The notes under the pieces are model-generated. The model searched no databases. It saw only the letters and a list, made by a program, of their open reading frames with translations, and had not been told where the DNA came from. From Nocardia sp. (GTDB lineage: Bacteria > Actinomycetota > Actinomycetes > Mycobacteriales > Mycobacteriaceae), in assembly GCA_014360565.1 (NCBI GenBank), contig JACIXH010000008.1:1-63617 (forward strand): a stretch of DNA of 63,617 nt. The letters are read 5' to 3'. Below, piece by piece: positions 10,701 to 16,516 of the stretch. Numbering within the stretch: position 1 is the first letter of the stretch; each line of letters begins with the position of its first letter. Made by a program: the position numbers and the translations under genes.

Positions 10701-11252
10701 ACCGCCGCTACCCCGATGGATCAGTCGGTGGCGACCTACCTCGACACCATCCACCGCGCCGACCTCGCCAGCGGGACCGACCCCGACCGCCGCGCACCGG
10801 CCTGGGTACCCGCTCCCCCAGCGCTCGAAGACACCAGCGCGGACGCCGAGCTCGCGCGCCGCCATTACGCCGCCATCGCCGAACGCACCGCAGCTCTGGC
10901 CGACCTCGCCGCCGTCGAACAACCGGGCTGGGCAACCGATCTCGGACCGGTCCCGCGCCGCCCGATTGCGCGGGCCGAATGGATGGAAACCGCCGGTCAC
11001 GTCGCCGCCTGGCGCGAACAGCACGGGATCACCGACACCGACCGACTGCTCGGTGACCGACCGGCCGACGAGAACCAGGCCCATACCTGGGACCAGCTCA
11101 CCGAGCAGGCCGAACACCTTCGGGCTCGCGAGGCCGCCGCCGCAGAACGGCGCGCCGCCGAGCAGCGCCGCGAGCAAGAACTCGAAGCCGAACGCCGTCG
11201 TCGGTCCATCAACCCCGACGGGCCCGGTCACGACCGCGGAATCGACATCTAA
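4701..11252 (+). CDS. traA: MobF-family conjugative relaxase/helicase (TraA/TrwC type), 2183 aa
   Basis: This protein nicks oriT, stays bound to the transferred strand and unwinds it. Residues ~1-350 form the relaxase domain. HAGDGYEYLTRQVA and the tyrosines in DLTDYYTEHG lie near the N-terminus, and the metal triad is in NPHTHAVI (near residue 265). Residues ~670-1020 form a RecD/TraI-type superfamily 1 helicase: Walker A GPAGAGKTT, Walker B ILVDEAAM, YIGDPYQLSAVESGG, TTVHRSQGMTV and YVGLTRGAEHNEVF. The remaining ~1150 residues are unusually long, with an internal duplication (7921-9146) and Ala/Glu-rich coiled coils. The end (10925-11135) carries a WREQH..TD...LLGD.P domain also found in the T4SS membrane protein at 29042. 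The start is uncertain: GTG at 4644 or 4671 is possible, but ATG 4701 fits the family's short N-terminus. Confidence 0.93.
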   Translation: MMSGPHPLHAGDGYEYLTRQVATQDRDRDRSRDLTDYYTEHGTPPGTWWGAGSEAMGLTGEVTESQMQALYGEGLHPDADRIIQEAIEAGKSARDAIEAAQIGPMLSEFGSKPTAIAQLYATRVDEFMTKKMRRPTHDERMILRTDAAHEQLRGKLGRKPTKAEINAALGAEKKQTRRAVTGFDCVFTPTKSVSVLWGLADDVLRKRIYECHRQAVDDTLKWAEEHFALARRGRGGIRQIDTSGLTVARFDHHDNRTGDPNPHTHAVISTKVLGSDGKWSSLDARALFAGGTALSSQYNAMIVGYLKREIGFEFEAVSHGPNKQPVLEIADVPSELRDLFSRRADIVRRTEELVAEYRATHGRDPSKKVQIQLSQQATLDTRDAKPIPKSLREMVTEWDEKARPIIGEDVSGAEFAAQVLRWHTDPTALRPFDAERVAITVGADLGGKLGVIGAGVDRFEQTLHTCLDRCQFDDEQARYAAAHEVRELLHPERDSGILAAVDKELAARQDRIYDPERIAKEVTETVARRRATWTESHIRSATLDRLGRCDFPSTAAQNAAIAEVVRAVRDGHSLQLTIDPDVVPPSLQRSSGESEFTTESITTIRYTSEEVLAAENHLREAAQTPTTEFVHRAAVDRAIVEIEAEKTRDPSEPYRLNEGQRRIVQHLCTSGMRLDVAIGPAGAGKTTAMTAAVRAWRNDGRDVVALAPSAAAARVLSDDIGVQARTIDSLLTKVRMGGDSGITRGTMILVDEAAMASTANLLGLQKIADEHGAVVKYIGDPYQLSAVESGGMMRLIARETRAPELNAVVRFATEGEATASLHVRNGDPREAFEWYSDNHRINVGMTDDLRTQILTHYLADQAEGTKSLMMAATLHDVAALNGAAQSALALAGEIETKGPKIPLADGHTGWIGDRVVTRKNNNRLRITGGKRRGTPIDNGDLWTIRKIHDDGSVTVSGLSHRGTINLPADYVKAHLELGYATTVHRSQGMTVQRAYLLMNATLGRALAYVGLTRGAEHNEVFMATDSVPEPGDERQPGDPDEPPTAAQLWQRVMAREDDNITATEVMREEQARISDPVRLRAIYDEITENLAEQRGRHLLESALPVVIWHEVEASEHLETLLRTLAIADQHRLHTGVLINDIATNFGRDFDGETLLTARDVTALLRSRADRWIADRLTDVPSTTTAHVETLAVNAFSDIDALTAAAAGLSIEPEASTTRRGGRFYAVRDAEPEGLPLVPSRFPGMDTAVADYAEELRVRLLGGAAATSAHATPVPSSEQQIEEALHAYDTAHPDPHGRRRKMRADFNAYVQELTDARSRHLIDRALPEVLGRSVRHSRTFGSLLQTLALAEAHRLDTGALVLDISSNGGRDHGESLMSARDPAALLRWRADQWIATHLVNTTVDAPAVATLSVTVGDDEALTDYVTQLSLGTDILAVEPVTDRFRALDDLDMPRGLAPIPPEFPGMDTAVADYADELRRRILDLPDDSPDWRERAAARPSPATREEIIDDIVDDWIGERSTTLAYPELDHIERVTRLRAEFQAAQDQVWYLTHALVDNATPHELALEPLLDQLRTRVGELAPLTHELRQAEQDYTDAQAVVVEAEDAYHQALKLQPEAADEQWFDFLQSKVDDSNADPATRAQLNSLLEQYRAVTDEANQGHVAAEVHAAKSHLDYATDVAEDQRLAVLAAREALDTAAGDRLPADWRDIEYVRMLGSDLALADLSTARENLVRLQGRLARARSAALDDRTVSTGVDRTVAAAELEQLTTPTQAAIDAAMTTVVGRSGDDNQSGAFDPTASTSVDSALAAARHRIRDVVSAVDAAMPLRQIVDDELTAYVRAHADAITPWAVAADLAERAWREAETEATYASAAAERAAQKEPDPFASPELDPVALHVRDQLAGLDADSPEHTQLTAMLEQYTTLAADNAAADLAAEQQRAAADAAAARAHADQLRAAADQAKQELRMRTDAVDHDAEPPSHAESATPVTTIEARTTPVDITAATPMDQSVATYLDTIHRADLASGTDPDRRAPAWVPAPPALEDTSADAELARRHYAAIAERTAALADLAAVEQPGWATDLGPVPRRPIARAEWMETAGHVAAWREQHGITDTDRLLGDRPADENQAHTWDQLTEQAEHLRAREAAAAERRAAEQRREQELEAERRRRSINPDGPGHDRGIDI
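7921..9146 (+). repeat. Internal tandem duplication within the relaxase (two units of ~190 codons)
   Basis: Unit 1 (7921-8489) and unit 2 (8589-9146) share the same order of motifs: RHLLESALP versus RHLIDRALP; ETLLRTLAIADQHRLHTG versus GSLLQTLALAEAHRLDTG; NFGRDFDGETLLTARD versus NGGRDHGESLMSARD; LLRSRADRWIADRL versus LLRWRADQWIATHL; and FPGMDTAVADYAEELR versus FPGMDTAVADYADELR. This is a protein-level repeat placed between the helicase and the coiled-coil tail. Confidence 0.85.
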
Positions 11253-11289
11253 GAAGCGGCGCCACTACCCGGCTACAACCGCGTTCGTC

Positions 11290-11484
11290 TCAACTGATCT
11301 CCAGGCCGGCGGCGCCGATGTCGAGCGTTCGCAGGGTCGCGGGCTCGCCTGTCGCGCGCACGGCCTCGTTGCATACCGAAGGAGCGCACTCTCGGCATGT
11401 CGGGATGCAGAGAAGATCGCCGGTCTCTCCCCGACCGCTGACGACAGCCTGGAACGCCCAGAGCGGCTTGTGCGCGCACAACAT
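11290..11484 (-). CDS. Small cysteine-rich protein (64 aa), WhiB-like cysteine spacing
   Basis: The start is ATG 11484 because GAGGAA lies 6 nt upstream; the longer upstream frame has no coding character. Cysteines are at 3, 26, 30, 33 and 38. The run CRECAPSVCNEAVRATGEP resembles the C..CPV...CL.yA..tGE segment of WhiB iron-sulfur regulators. However, the last spacing is C-x4-C rather than C-x5-C and the WhiB G[VI]WGG turn is absent. It may be a degenerate WhiB-like protein or an unrelated zinc-binding protein. It converges with the relaxase and is divergent from the gene at 11624. Confidence 0.5.
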   Translation of the reverse strand: MLCAHKPLWAFQAVVSGRGETGDLLCIPTCRECAPSVCNEAVRATGEPATLRTLDIGAAGLEIS

Positions 11485-11623
11485 GCTGTTCCTCATTCTG
11501 TTGGGAAGTTGTTGCACAGCAACGATATCGGTGTCACACCGTGCGTGTGGCCTCTGGGGAGGAAGCGCGGCAGGCCACGTAACGTGCACCTCAGCAGTAC
11601 GGTTTCTCTGGAGGGGTGCGGTA

Positions 11624-11872
11624 GTGAAAACCAAAGAGCCTGTGTGGCGTCGGCAAGCCCGCAAGGCGCTCGGCGCGATGATCGACCAAGACGTGGAAAA
11701 AGCGGAGGCGCATCTGACCGAGATGCTGCGTGTGGGCCGAAATTCGGTGATCATCGAAGCGTGCCTGCTGTGGATCGATGAGTTGTTCAGCATTGTCCCG
11801 CCCCCACCGAACGCCTACGTTCCCGACGAAATGCCAGCGAACATACCGAATCTGGTGGAGGCCGACATGTAA
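11624..11872 (+). CDS. Small hypothetical protein, 82 aa
   Basis: The GTG start at 11624 is preceded by GGAGGGG. The N-terminus is basic (KTKEPVWRRQARKAL), followed by a helix with acidic residues and VIIEACLLWIDELF, and then a proline-rich tail (PPPPNAYVPDEMP). No family recognised. The next small frame starts 3 nt after its stop, so the two probably form a short operon. Confidence 0.55.
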   Translation: MKTKEPVWRRQARKALGAMIDQDVEKAEAHLTEMLRVGRNSVIIEACLLWIDELFSIVPPPPNAYVPDEMPANIPNLVEADM

Positions 11873-11875
11873 GCG

Positions 11876-12025
11876 ATGCGGCTGATCGCCGCTCGCGCCA
11901 ATGACGACCAGGCCGCGGGTGAGGCTCTGTTCGCCGAAGCTGCCCAGGACTGGGACAGCGTGGTCGAGCGCCTGGTGCACCTGCTGGCTTTGGTAGCGAT
12001 GAAGCTGGAATCGCCTTTGAGCTAG
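11876..12025 (+). CDS. Possible small protein, 49 aa
   Basis: A short frame starts 3 nt after the preceding stop (ATG 11876) and ends at TAG 12025. Its translation is helical and acidic (ARANDDQAAGEALFAEAAQDWDSVVERLVHLL). Codon-position GC looks coding and GGAGG lies about 16 nt upstream. It is too short for a firm call and no family is recognised. Confidence 0.38.
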   Translation: MRLIAARANDDQAAGEALFAEAAQDWDSVVERLVHLLALVAMKLESPLS

Positions 12026-12049
12026 GGGCTTTGGCGGGTGAGGCTCAAG

Positions 12050-12316
12050 TCAGCCCGCGGGGCGCGGATCTGGCTTCGTGACGAATTCTTCGGGGAGATC
12101 ATCGAGGAGTTGGATGATCTCGTCGACGCATTCATCGGTCATGAGGCCGTTGCGGCCGCAGGCGTGGAACGACTCGACTCCAGTGCGATCCATTGCAGCT
12201 TGGAGGCGGGCCCGCTGCTGCTCATTGGCAGGGCGCAAGGCCTGGGTCCGTGGAGACGGGCTCGTTTTTCCGGCTCGCCCGATCAGCGAAGTCAATCCCG
12301 CCCATGAAATCTGCAC
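12050..12316 (-). CDS. Hypothetical protein, 88 aa, third gene of the MazEF-like operon
   Basis: The GTG start at 12316 lies 3 nt after the MazF-like stop, with GGAGGG about 10 nt upstream, so it is probably translated from the toxin-antitoxin mRNA. The N-terminal 35 residues are basic. The C-terminal half is acidic and helical (MTDECVDEIIQLLDDLPEEF). Unrecognised. A third gene after a mazEF pair could be a regulator or unrelated. Confidence 0.5.
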   Translation of the reverse strand: MQISWAGLTSLIGRAGKTSPSPRTQALRPANEQQRARLQAAMDRTGVESFHACGRNGLMTDECVDEIIQLLDDLPEEFVTKPDPRPAG

Positions 12317-12319
12317 TAG

Positions 12320-12676
12320 TCAGCCCTCCATGACCGTGAAGTCGCTGATCCACCGCCGGATCACTGCCAGGTTCTGCGGGCTCACCGAACCGGCCACCTT
12401 CTTGATTCTCTGGACGCTGATCGTGCGAGGCTGCTCGGTCATGGCGAACGAGATCTCCGTCAGCCCGAGGTCGTCGCCGCGAAGCTGGACGTGGTGCGGC
12501 CAGCCGCGATCGGTGGTGGTCACCGGCACGACGACCACCAGATTGCGCACCGTGCGCAGGTAGTCGGCCGTGGAAATGACCACGGCCGGTCGCCTCCCCT
12601 GCTGTTCATTTCCCTGAGTGGGGGAAAGATCGGTCCAGATGACATCCCCAGGTCGATACGCCTGTGCGGCGCTCAC
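12320..12676 (-). CDS. mazF: MazF/PemK-type endoribonuclease toxin
   Basis: At 118 residues this is full family length. YRPGDVIWTDLSPTQGNEQQGRRPAVVIS is the PemK/MazF signature: the first beta strand, the flexible loop, and the RPAVV strand with the catalytic Arg. It is followed by VVVVPVTTTDRGWPHHVQL, with the conserved P-x-T, and ISVQRIKKVAGSVS. Family members cut single-stranded mRNA at short motifs. The ATG overlaps the antitoxin stop by 4 nt (ATGA), the normal antitoxin-then-toxin order, which supports plasmid addiction or stabilisation. Confidence 0.9.
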   Translation of the reverse strand: MSAAQAYRPGDVIWTDLSPTQGNEQQGRRPAVVISTADYLRTVRNLVVVVPVTTTDRGWPHHVQLRGDDLGLTEISFAMTEQPRTISVQRIKKVAGSVSPQNLAVIRRWISDFTVMEG

Positions 12677-12912
12677 CGAGTCTCGTCCAGGCCGTCTTCG
12701 AGGGTGTCGTCCCAGGCATCGAACTCGGCGACGTAGCCCGCGTCCACCTCGGCATACGCCGCGGCGACGGCGGCGAACCGCTGACGGCGATCGTGCTCGT
12801 CGAGCAGCTGCTCGAGGGTCTGGGAGACGGTGCGGCCCTCTGCCTGAGCCAGAGTGCTCACGCGCTCACGCACCGACTGTTCCACTTTCATCGACGACAT
12901 TGTGGCGCCCAT
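12673..12912 (-). CDS. mazE: MazE-like RHH antitoxin
   Basis: A 79-residue partner of the toxin. Residues 8-40 (KVEQSVRERVSTLAQAEGRTVSQTLEQLL) fit a ribbon-helix-helix DNA-binding domain. The acidic C-terminal tail (VAEFDAWDDTLEDGLDETR) is the usual toxin-wrapping peptide. GGAGG lies 8 nt before ATG 12912. Promoter and operator should lie in 12913-13200, a region shared with the divergent YefM-like gene. Confidence 0.85.
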   Translation of the reverse strand: MGATMSSMKVEQSVRERVSTLAQAEGRTVSQTLEQLLDEHDRRQRFAAVAAAYAEVDAGYVAEFDAWDDTLEDGLDETR

Positions 12913-13137
12913 GGTGCGTACCTCCGTTCAATCTGAATACCACCAGGGTACCGACCGGGGATACTGTTGTGGATACTTTTTTGGTGAGGTGATTCTCACG
13001 ATCTGGTATCGACGCCTGTGGTGACGAAGCCATCAACTGCACAAAGGGCCTTTCACCTGCGTGAACGATAGCAAGCCAGGATCGAGAATCGGATTGAACG
13101 AGTGATGTTCTGGAACGACATCCCGATGACCTCACGA

Positions 13138-13183
13138 CTTGTACATAGAGATGTCCATGAACTTGTACATCTCTATGTACAAG
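13138..13183 (+). promoter_or_regulatory. YefM-type operator: three TGTACA cores
   Basis: TGTACA occurs at 13140-13145, 13164-13169 and 13176-13181, with centres 24 and 12 bp apart. The last two sit in a perfect CTTGTACAT-ctct-ATGTACAAG palindrome. The first and third form arms of a 17-bp inverted repeat. From knowledge of E. coli yefM-yoeB, TGTACA cores 12 bp apart are the YefM binding site. The site lies directly upstream of the YefM-like gene at 13201. Confidence 0.75.
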
Positions 13184-13200
13184 CACGCTATCGTGAAGAC

Positions 13201-13686
13201 GTGACTCTCCCGAACGTGATGCCGGTCAGCGAATTCCGCGCCGAGGCAACCAAGCTCATCAAGTACGTCGCCGCCAACCCCGGCCGGCGCGTCTACGTCG
13301 GCGCCAACCGCCGACCCGAAGCCGTCCTGACTTCGCTGGCGACCGACATGCCGTTCCCGGTCCGCCAGACCCTGCTCGACACCTTCTTCTCCTATCTGGC
13401 CGAGCACTCGCCGTGGAGCTTCGCCGCCGACGGCGGCCTGCTGCACATCGGCGACGACTTCGGCGGCCTGTTCGCCTGGCTGTGGCGCGCCGACCAGAAC
13501 GAGGCCATGGACCATCTCGAGCGCTACATCCGGCTGATCCGCGCCAGTGAACGCCCACCCAGGGTCCAGACCCTCGAAGAGATCCTGCTCGCGATGCAGT
13601 TCGCCGCCGACCTCACCGACGAGGAGTACCACGCCATCCGCGACCGCGCCCGCAAGGAACTGGCCGACCGATTCCCCGACGAGTGA
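13201..13686 (+). CDS. YefM/Phd-like protein (orphan antitoxin-type autoregulator), 161 aa
   Basis: Residues 6-45 (MPVSEFRAEATKLIKYV, then RRVYVGANRRPEAVLTSL) match the YefM/Phd N-terminal DNA-binding fold. The C-terminal ~110 residues (FFSYLAEHSPWSFAADGG, then an acidic region) are not a typical short toxin-binding tail and form an extra helical domain. No YoeB/Doc-like toxin gene follows; transcription probably ends at the hairpin at 13696. GTG 13201 is the first start downstream of the operator; a second candidate is ATG 13219. It is most likely autoregulated through the TGTACA sites. It could be a stand-alone regulator or an antitoxin acting on a toxin elsewhere. Confidence 0.72.
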   Translation: MTLPNVMPVSEFRAEATKLIKYVAANPGRRVYVGANRRPEAVLTSLATDMPFPVRQTLLDTFFSYLAEHSPWSFAADGGLLHIGDDFGGLFAWLWRADQNEAMDHLERYIRLIRASERPPRVQTLEEILLAMQFAADLTDEEYHAIRDRARKELADRFPDE

Positions 13687-13695
13687 CCGCAGGCC

Positions 13696-13728
13696 GCGCG
13701 GCCCGAGTCCGGCATATTCGGGCCGCGC
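13696..13728 (+). terminator. Strong hairpin terminator
   Basis: Perfect 11-bp arms GCGCGGCCCGA and TCGGGCCGCGC surround an 11-nt loop, 9 nt after the YefM-like stop. There is no clear U-tract, which is common for actinobacterial terminators. Confidence 0.65.
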
Positions 13729-13844
13729 TCGTTCGGCTCTCATGGAGGTGTGGTGGGCCATTTTTGTAACTGGCCATCCGAAACTTCATTTACAGCATTA
13801 TTCTCAAAACTTCCTTTATGTGAAAAGAAGTTAATACAATTCGA

Positions 13845-14645
13845 ATGTGCATTGCGGGTGAAGTGTGGGAGTATCTGCACGCAGATCGGGTGATCGTTGC
13901 CCGACGGTTCATCGATGCAAAGGAATTCAGCACAGTGGGATATATCTACGCATTTCGCCTCGGGGCGCTGGAGAAATTCAAGATCGGCCAGACCACGATG
14001 ACGCCCGAGAAGCGCAGATCCTCGCTGCAAACCTCGTGCGACCAGCCGTTGAAGTTGTTCGATGCCATCGAAACCGACGAGCACAAGGCCCTCGAACTGC
14101 ACATCAAGGACGTGTGGGGCCATCGGCGCAGCACCGAAGGCGGAACCGAGATCTACCACCTCACCGAAACTGAAGCCGCGCAACTGTTCTCCGACTGCCG
14201 GGCCTGGGTCACCGAGGAGCTGCCCAAGCAGCGCAGGACCGAGGAGCTGGAAGCGATCGAACCGGACTCGACCGTGTTGCCCAGCAGCGAACAGACCCGC
14301 GAGCTGCGGATTCAGTGGATCAAGCTGCATGACGAGGAGATTCGGGCGAAGCAGGAGTTCGACCGGGCTGTCGCCGCGCGGGCGCGAGTGGAAACCGAAC
14401 TCAAACTCACCATAGGCACCGCCGCGGGCATCGACGGAATAGCCACCTGGCAGACCGACGTCAAGAGCCGCCGCATCAGCCCGAACCTGATCGAGTCCCG
14501 GGAACCGGAACTGTTCGAACAGTCACTGGTGCCGACGCTGAACGCGAAGAAGTTCGAGGCGCTGTTGAAGGGCCTCGGACGTGAAGGCGAGTACGAGAGT
14601 TTTCAGGAAATCCGGTACACCAGGAAATTCAAGATCGCCGAATAA
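13845..14645 (+). CDS. GIY-YIG (T5orf172-like) domain protein, 266 aa
   Basis: Residues 30-110 carry a GIY-YIG-type core: VGYIYAFRLGALEKFKIGQTTMTPEKR, followed by HKALELHIKDVW and a terminal EIYHLTE strand, as in the T5orf172/MUG113 branch found in phage and plasmid genes. Residues ~165-266 form a second domain with a coiled coil (EEIRAKQEFDRAVAARARVETELKL) then TIGTAAGIDGIATWQ. The latter resembles the C-terminal part of YqaJ-type phage nucleases, suggesting a fusion. The upstream 110 bp is AT-rich (TAATACAAT at 13832), unlike its surroundings, so recent acquisition is likely. The start is uncertain; GTG 13863 is an alternative. Confidence 0.68.
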   Translation: MCIAGEVWEYLHADRVIVARRFIDAKEFSTVGYIYAFRLGALEKFKIGQTTMTPEKRRSSLQTSCDQPLKLFDAIETDEHKALELHIKDVWGHRRSTEGGTEIYHLTETEAAQLFSDCRAWVTEELPKQRRTEELEAIEPDSTVLPSSEQTRELRIQWIKLHDEEIRAKQEFDRAVAARARVETELKLTIGTAAGIDGIATWQTDVKSRRISPNLIESREPELFEQSLVPTLNAKKFEALLKGLGREGEYESFQEIRYTRKFKIAE

Positions 14646-14697
14646 ATGGCGTTCGATTCCGGGTCAGAGCACGGAGGGCGGCCTACCCTTGTCGCGC

Positions 14698-15072
14698 ATG
14701 GCGACCATAACGATCTCCCTCGATGACGCGCTGCTGGCCCGGATCCAGGACGCGGGCGGCGCGAATCTGTCGGAATGGATCGCGGCGGCGTGCCGCTCGC
14801 GGCTGCTGGCCCAGGCCACCCGCGCAGCCATCGACTGGGAGCGAACCCATCCTGTGGAAGCAGCTGCCGCCCGCACCCAGGAGGCTACCCACGTGCTGGA
14901 GGGCGAGGTCGAACGGGAACTTAGCGACCAGGCCGAACAGGCGGCTCGCACCCGCGCTGGGGCGGGCACCGAACCCACCACGACCGACTACCTGACAGCC
15001 TACGGTCAGGTCCGTGCCCTGCTCGAGCAGGGCGAGCAGCAACTACGTGAGCAGCTCGGCGGTGGACAGTGA
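14698..15072 (+). CDS. Ribbon-helix-helix-type DNA-binding protein, 124 aa
   Basis: Residues 1-35 (ITISLDDALLARIQDAGGANLSEWIAAAC) give a clear beta strand plus two helices of a CopG/RHH fold. The rest is acidic, Gln/Glu-rich and helical, as in antitoxins (EGEVERELSDQAEQAARTR). No toxin gene follows, because the next gene is convergent beyond a terminator. It may be an orphan antitoxin or a plasmid regulator. ATG 14698 begins exactly at the RHH strand, so the longer frame from 14581 is rejected. Confidence 0.65.
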   Translation: MATITISLDDALLARIQDAGGANLSEWIAAACRSRLLAQATRAAIDWERTHPVEAAAARTQEATHVLEGEVERELSDQAEQAARTRAGAGTEPTTTDYLTAYGQVRALLEQGEQQLREQLGGGQ

Positions 15073-15155
15073 GCGTGTCCTGTCGCCGACCCAACGGGAT
15101 CGGGTCGGTGACTGGACCCCACGTGCCGAGTCCTTGCGTTCTCCGGTGATGTTCT

Positions 15156-15196
15156 ACGGCAGCTGAGCCCGCTTGGGGCACTGGCTCAGCTGCCGT
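15156..15196. terminator. Bidirectional hairpin terminator
   Basis: 14-bp perfect arms ACGGCAGCTGAGCC and GGCTCAGCTGCCGT surround a 13-nt loop. It lies between the RHH gene (rightward) and the end of the long conjugation operon (leftward) and would serve both. Confidence 0.75.
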
Positions 15197-15203
15197 CCGA
15201 TGG

Positions 15204-15785
15204 TCAGGCTGCCCGGTATTTCGCCAAGGCGGGGTTGGGCAGGATCTCGGTGGCCACGAATTCCTCGATCGCCCGGCACCTCAGATCGTGTAGTCCTGCC
15301 CGGTCGATGTCGTCGACGATCGTGTAGGTGGTGCGCCGCGAGTCGGACTGGCGCGTCAACGTCGTGCCGGGTTCCGGATCGGTGATGTCGGTGAACAAGG
15401 AGGGCCCGACACCCGGTTCCAGGAACGGGTTTCCGCTCATCAGGTCGACGACCTCGCCGGTGGTGGGCAGCCAGATCAGGGCGGGCGGCAGGTCTGTTCC
15501 ATCGAGCACCCACCCGAATGTGCGATGTGGTGACTCGTCGAGGGCCGTGATCTCGATGCGCGCGGAACGGTGGACAGCGTCGAAGCCGAGTCCGTTGATC
15601 ACCTCGGTGACGAAGAAGCTCCCGTACCAGGGATGCCCGTACCCGGATTCGACATCGACCGCGCTCGGGAGCCACGAGGCGATGGCGGCATCGACAGCGC
15701 GGTGCAGCGGCGACTCGTCGCGGGTCAACGTGATGCCGAAATTGATGAACGGGCGCGTGGTTCGACGCCATTCACGGCTGGCCAC
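15204..15785 (-). CDS. Hypothetical protein, 193 aa, last gene of the conjugation operon
   Basis: Unrecognised mixed alpha/beta protein with no signal peptide or membrane segment. Notable runs are GYGHPWYGSFFVTEVINGLGF and LIWLPTTGEVVDLM. The GTG start at 15785 is preceded by AGGG, and it follows the 213-aa gene by 24 nt on the same strand. Its position downstream of the DUF1173 and coupling-protein genes suggests an accessory transfer function, but nothing in the sequence states what. Confidence 0.6.
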   Translation of the reverse strand: MASREWRRTTRPFINFGITLTRDESPLHRAVDAAIASWLPSAVDVESGYGHPWYGSFFVTEVINGLGFDAVHRSARIEITALDESPHRTFGWVLDGTDLPPALIWLPTTGEVVDLMSGNPFLEPGVGPSLFTDITDPEPGTTLTRQSDSRRTTYTIVDDIDRAGLHDLRCRAIEEFVATEILPNPALAKYRAA

Positions 15786-15809
15786 GAAGCCCTGTCGGAA
15801 CCGAGTCCG

Positions 15810-16451
15810 TCACCGGGGCGCCATCGTGCGATCCGGCGACTTCTCGTCGATGTCCGAACGACTGAACTCAAGCTTGATCTCGGTGCGCTTGCCGCCGACC
15901 GGGGTGATCTCCGAACGGGTGGAGACCGTGCCGCCGTGCGCGCGTTGATGCTGTTCGAAGGCCTCGGTGGTGGCCTCGACGTTGCGATCCATCCACTTCT
16001 CGGTCAGGAAGTCCTGCAGGCGCGCGAGCGCGTCGAGGATCGGGAGCGCGGGATCATCCTGGCCCTGCTCGGTGCCGCCGATGCCGCCGACCACCCCGGC
16101 CGCGAAAGTCGCCTCCCACGCGTCGAGCTCGGTGGGAAAGGTCGCGGTCAGGGTCTCGACACCAGTCGACCACAGTTCACGCGGAGGCGTCGCCCCGTCG
16201 AGCAGCGACGGCGACGGCCCGTCCGGACCGCACTCGCCGACGAAGCCACGCACCGCCTGGCAGACATCGCCGACGGCGCGACGCCAGTTCTGCAGCGGCA
16301 CCAGCAATTCGGTCCGGTCGCCTCCGCTAGCCAGGACACGCGTCGTGGCGGCGAGGAACACCTGACCGGTCTGGGTGCACGAGCGGTTCGCCAGCAGAGC
16401 AGCGTCGAGTGCCGCTGCCTGGTCTTCGGCGCTGGGCTGGGGGTTCGTCAC
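15810..16451 (-). CDS. Hypothetical protein, 213 aa
   Basis: Mainly helical, acidic protein with no recognised family. It is cytoplasmic by composition. GGGAGGA precedes the GTG start. A single region LQDFLTEKWMDRNVEATTEAFEQHQRAHGG is amphipathic and could mediate oligomerisation. It is in the same leftward unit as the genes on either side (65 nt after the DUF1173 gene). Confidence 0.6.
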   Translation of the reverse strand: MTNPQPSAEDQAAALDAALLANRSCTQTGQVFLAATTRVLASGGDRTELLVPLQNWRRAVGDVCQAVRGFVGECGPDGPSPSLLDGATPPRELWSTGVETLTATFPTELDAWEATFAAGVVGGIGGTEQGQDDPALPILDALARLQDFLTEKWMDRNVEATTEAFEQHQRAHGGTVSTRSEITPVGGKRTEIKLEFSRSDIDEKSPDRTMAPR

Positions 16452-16516
16452 GTCATTTCCTCCCGGATGGATGGTGGCCAGGCGGCCCGAATCTGTTGCT
16501 ACAGAAGATGTATCGA

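Noticed and set aside
10387-11781. 464-codon rightward frame overlapping the relaxase end
   Set aside because: Pro/Ser/Arg-rich out-of-frame translation of the relaxase coiled coil.
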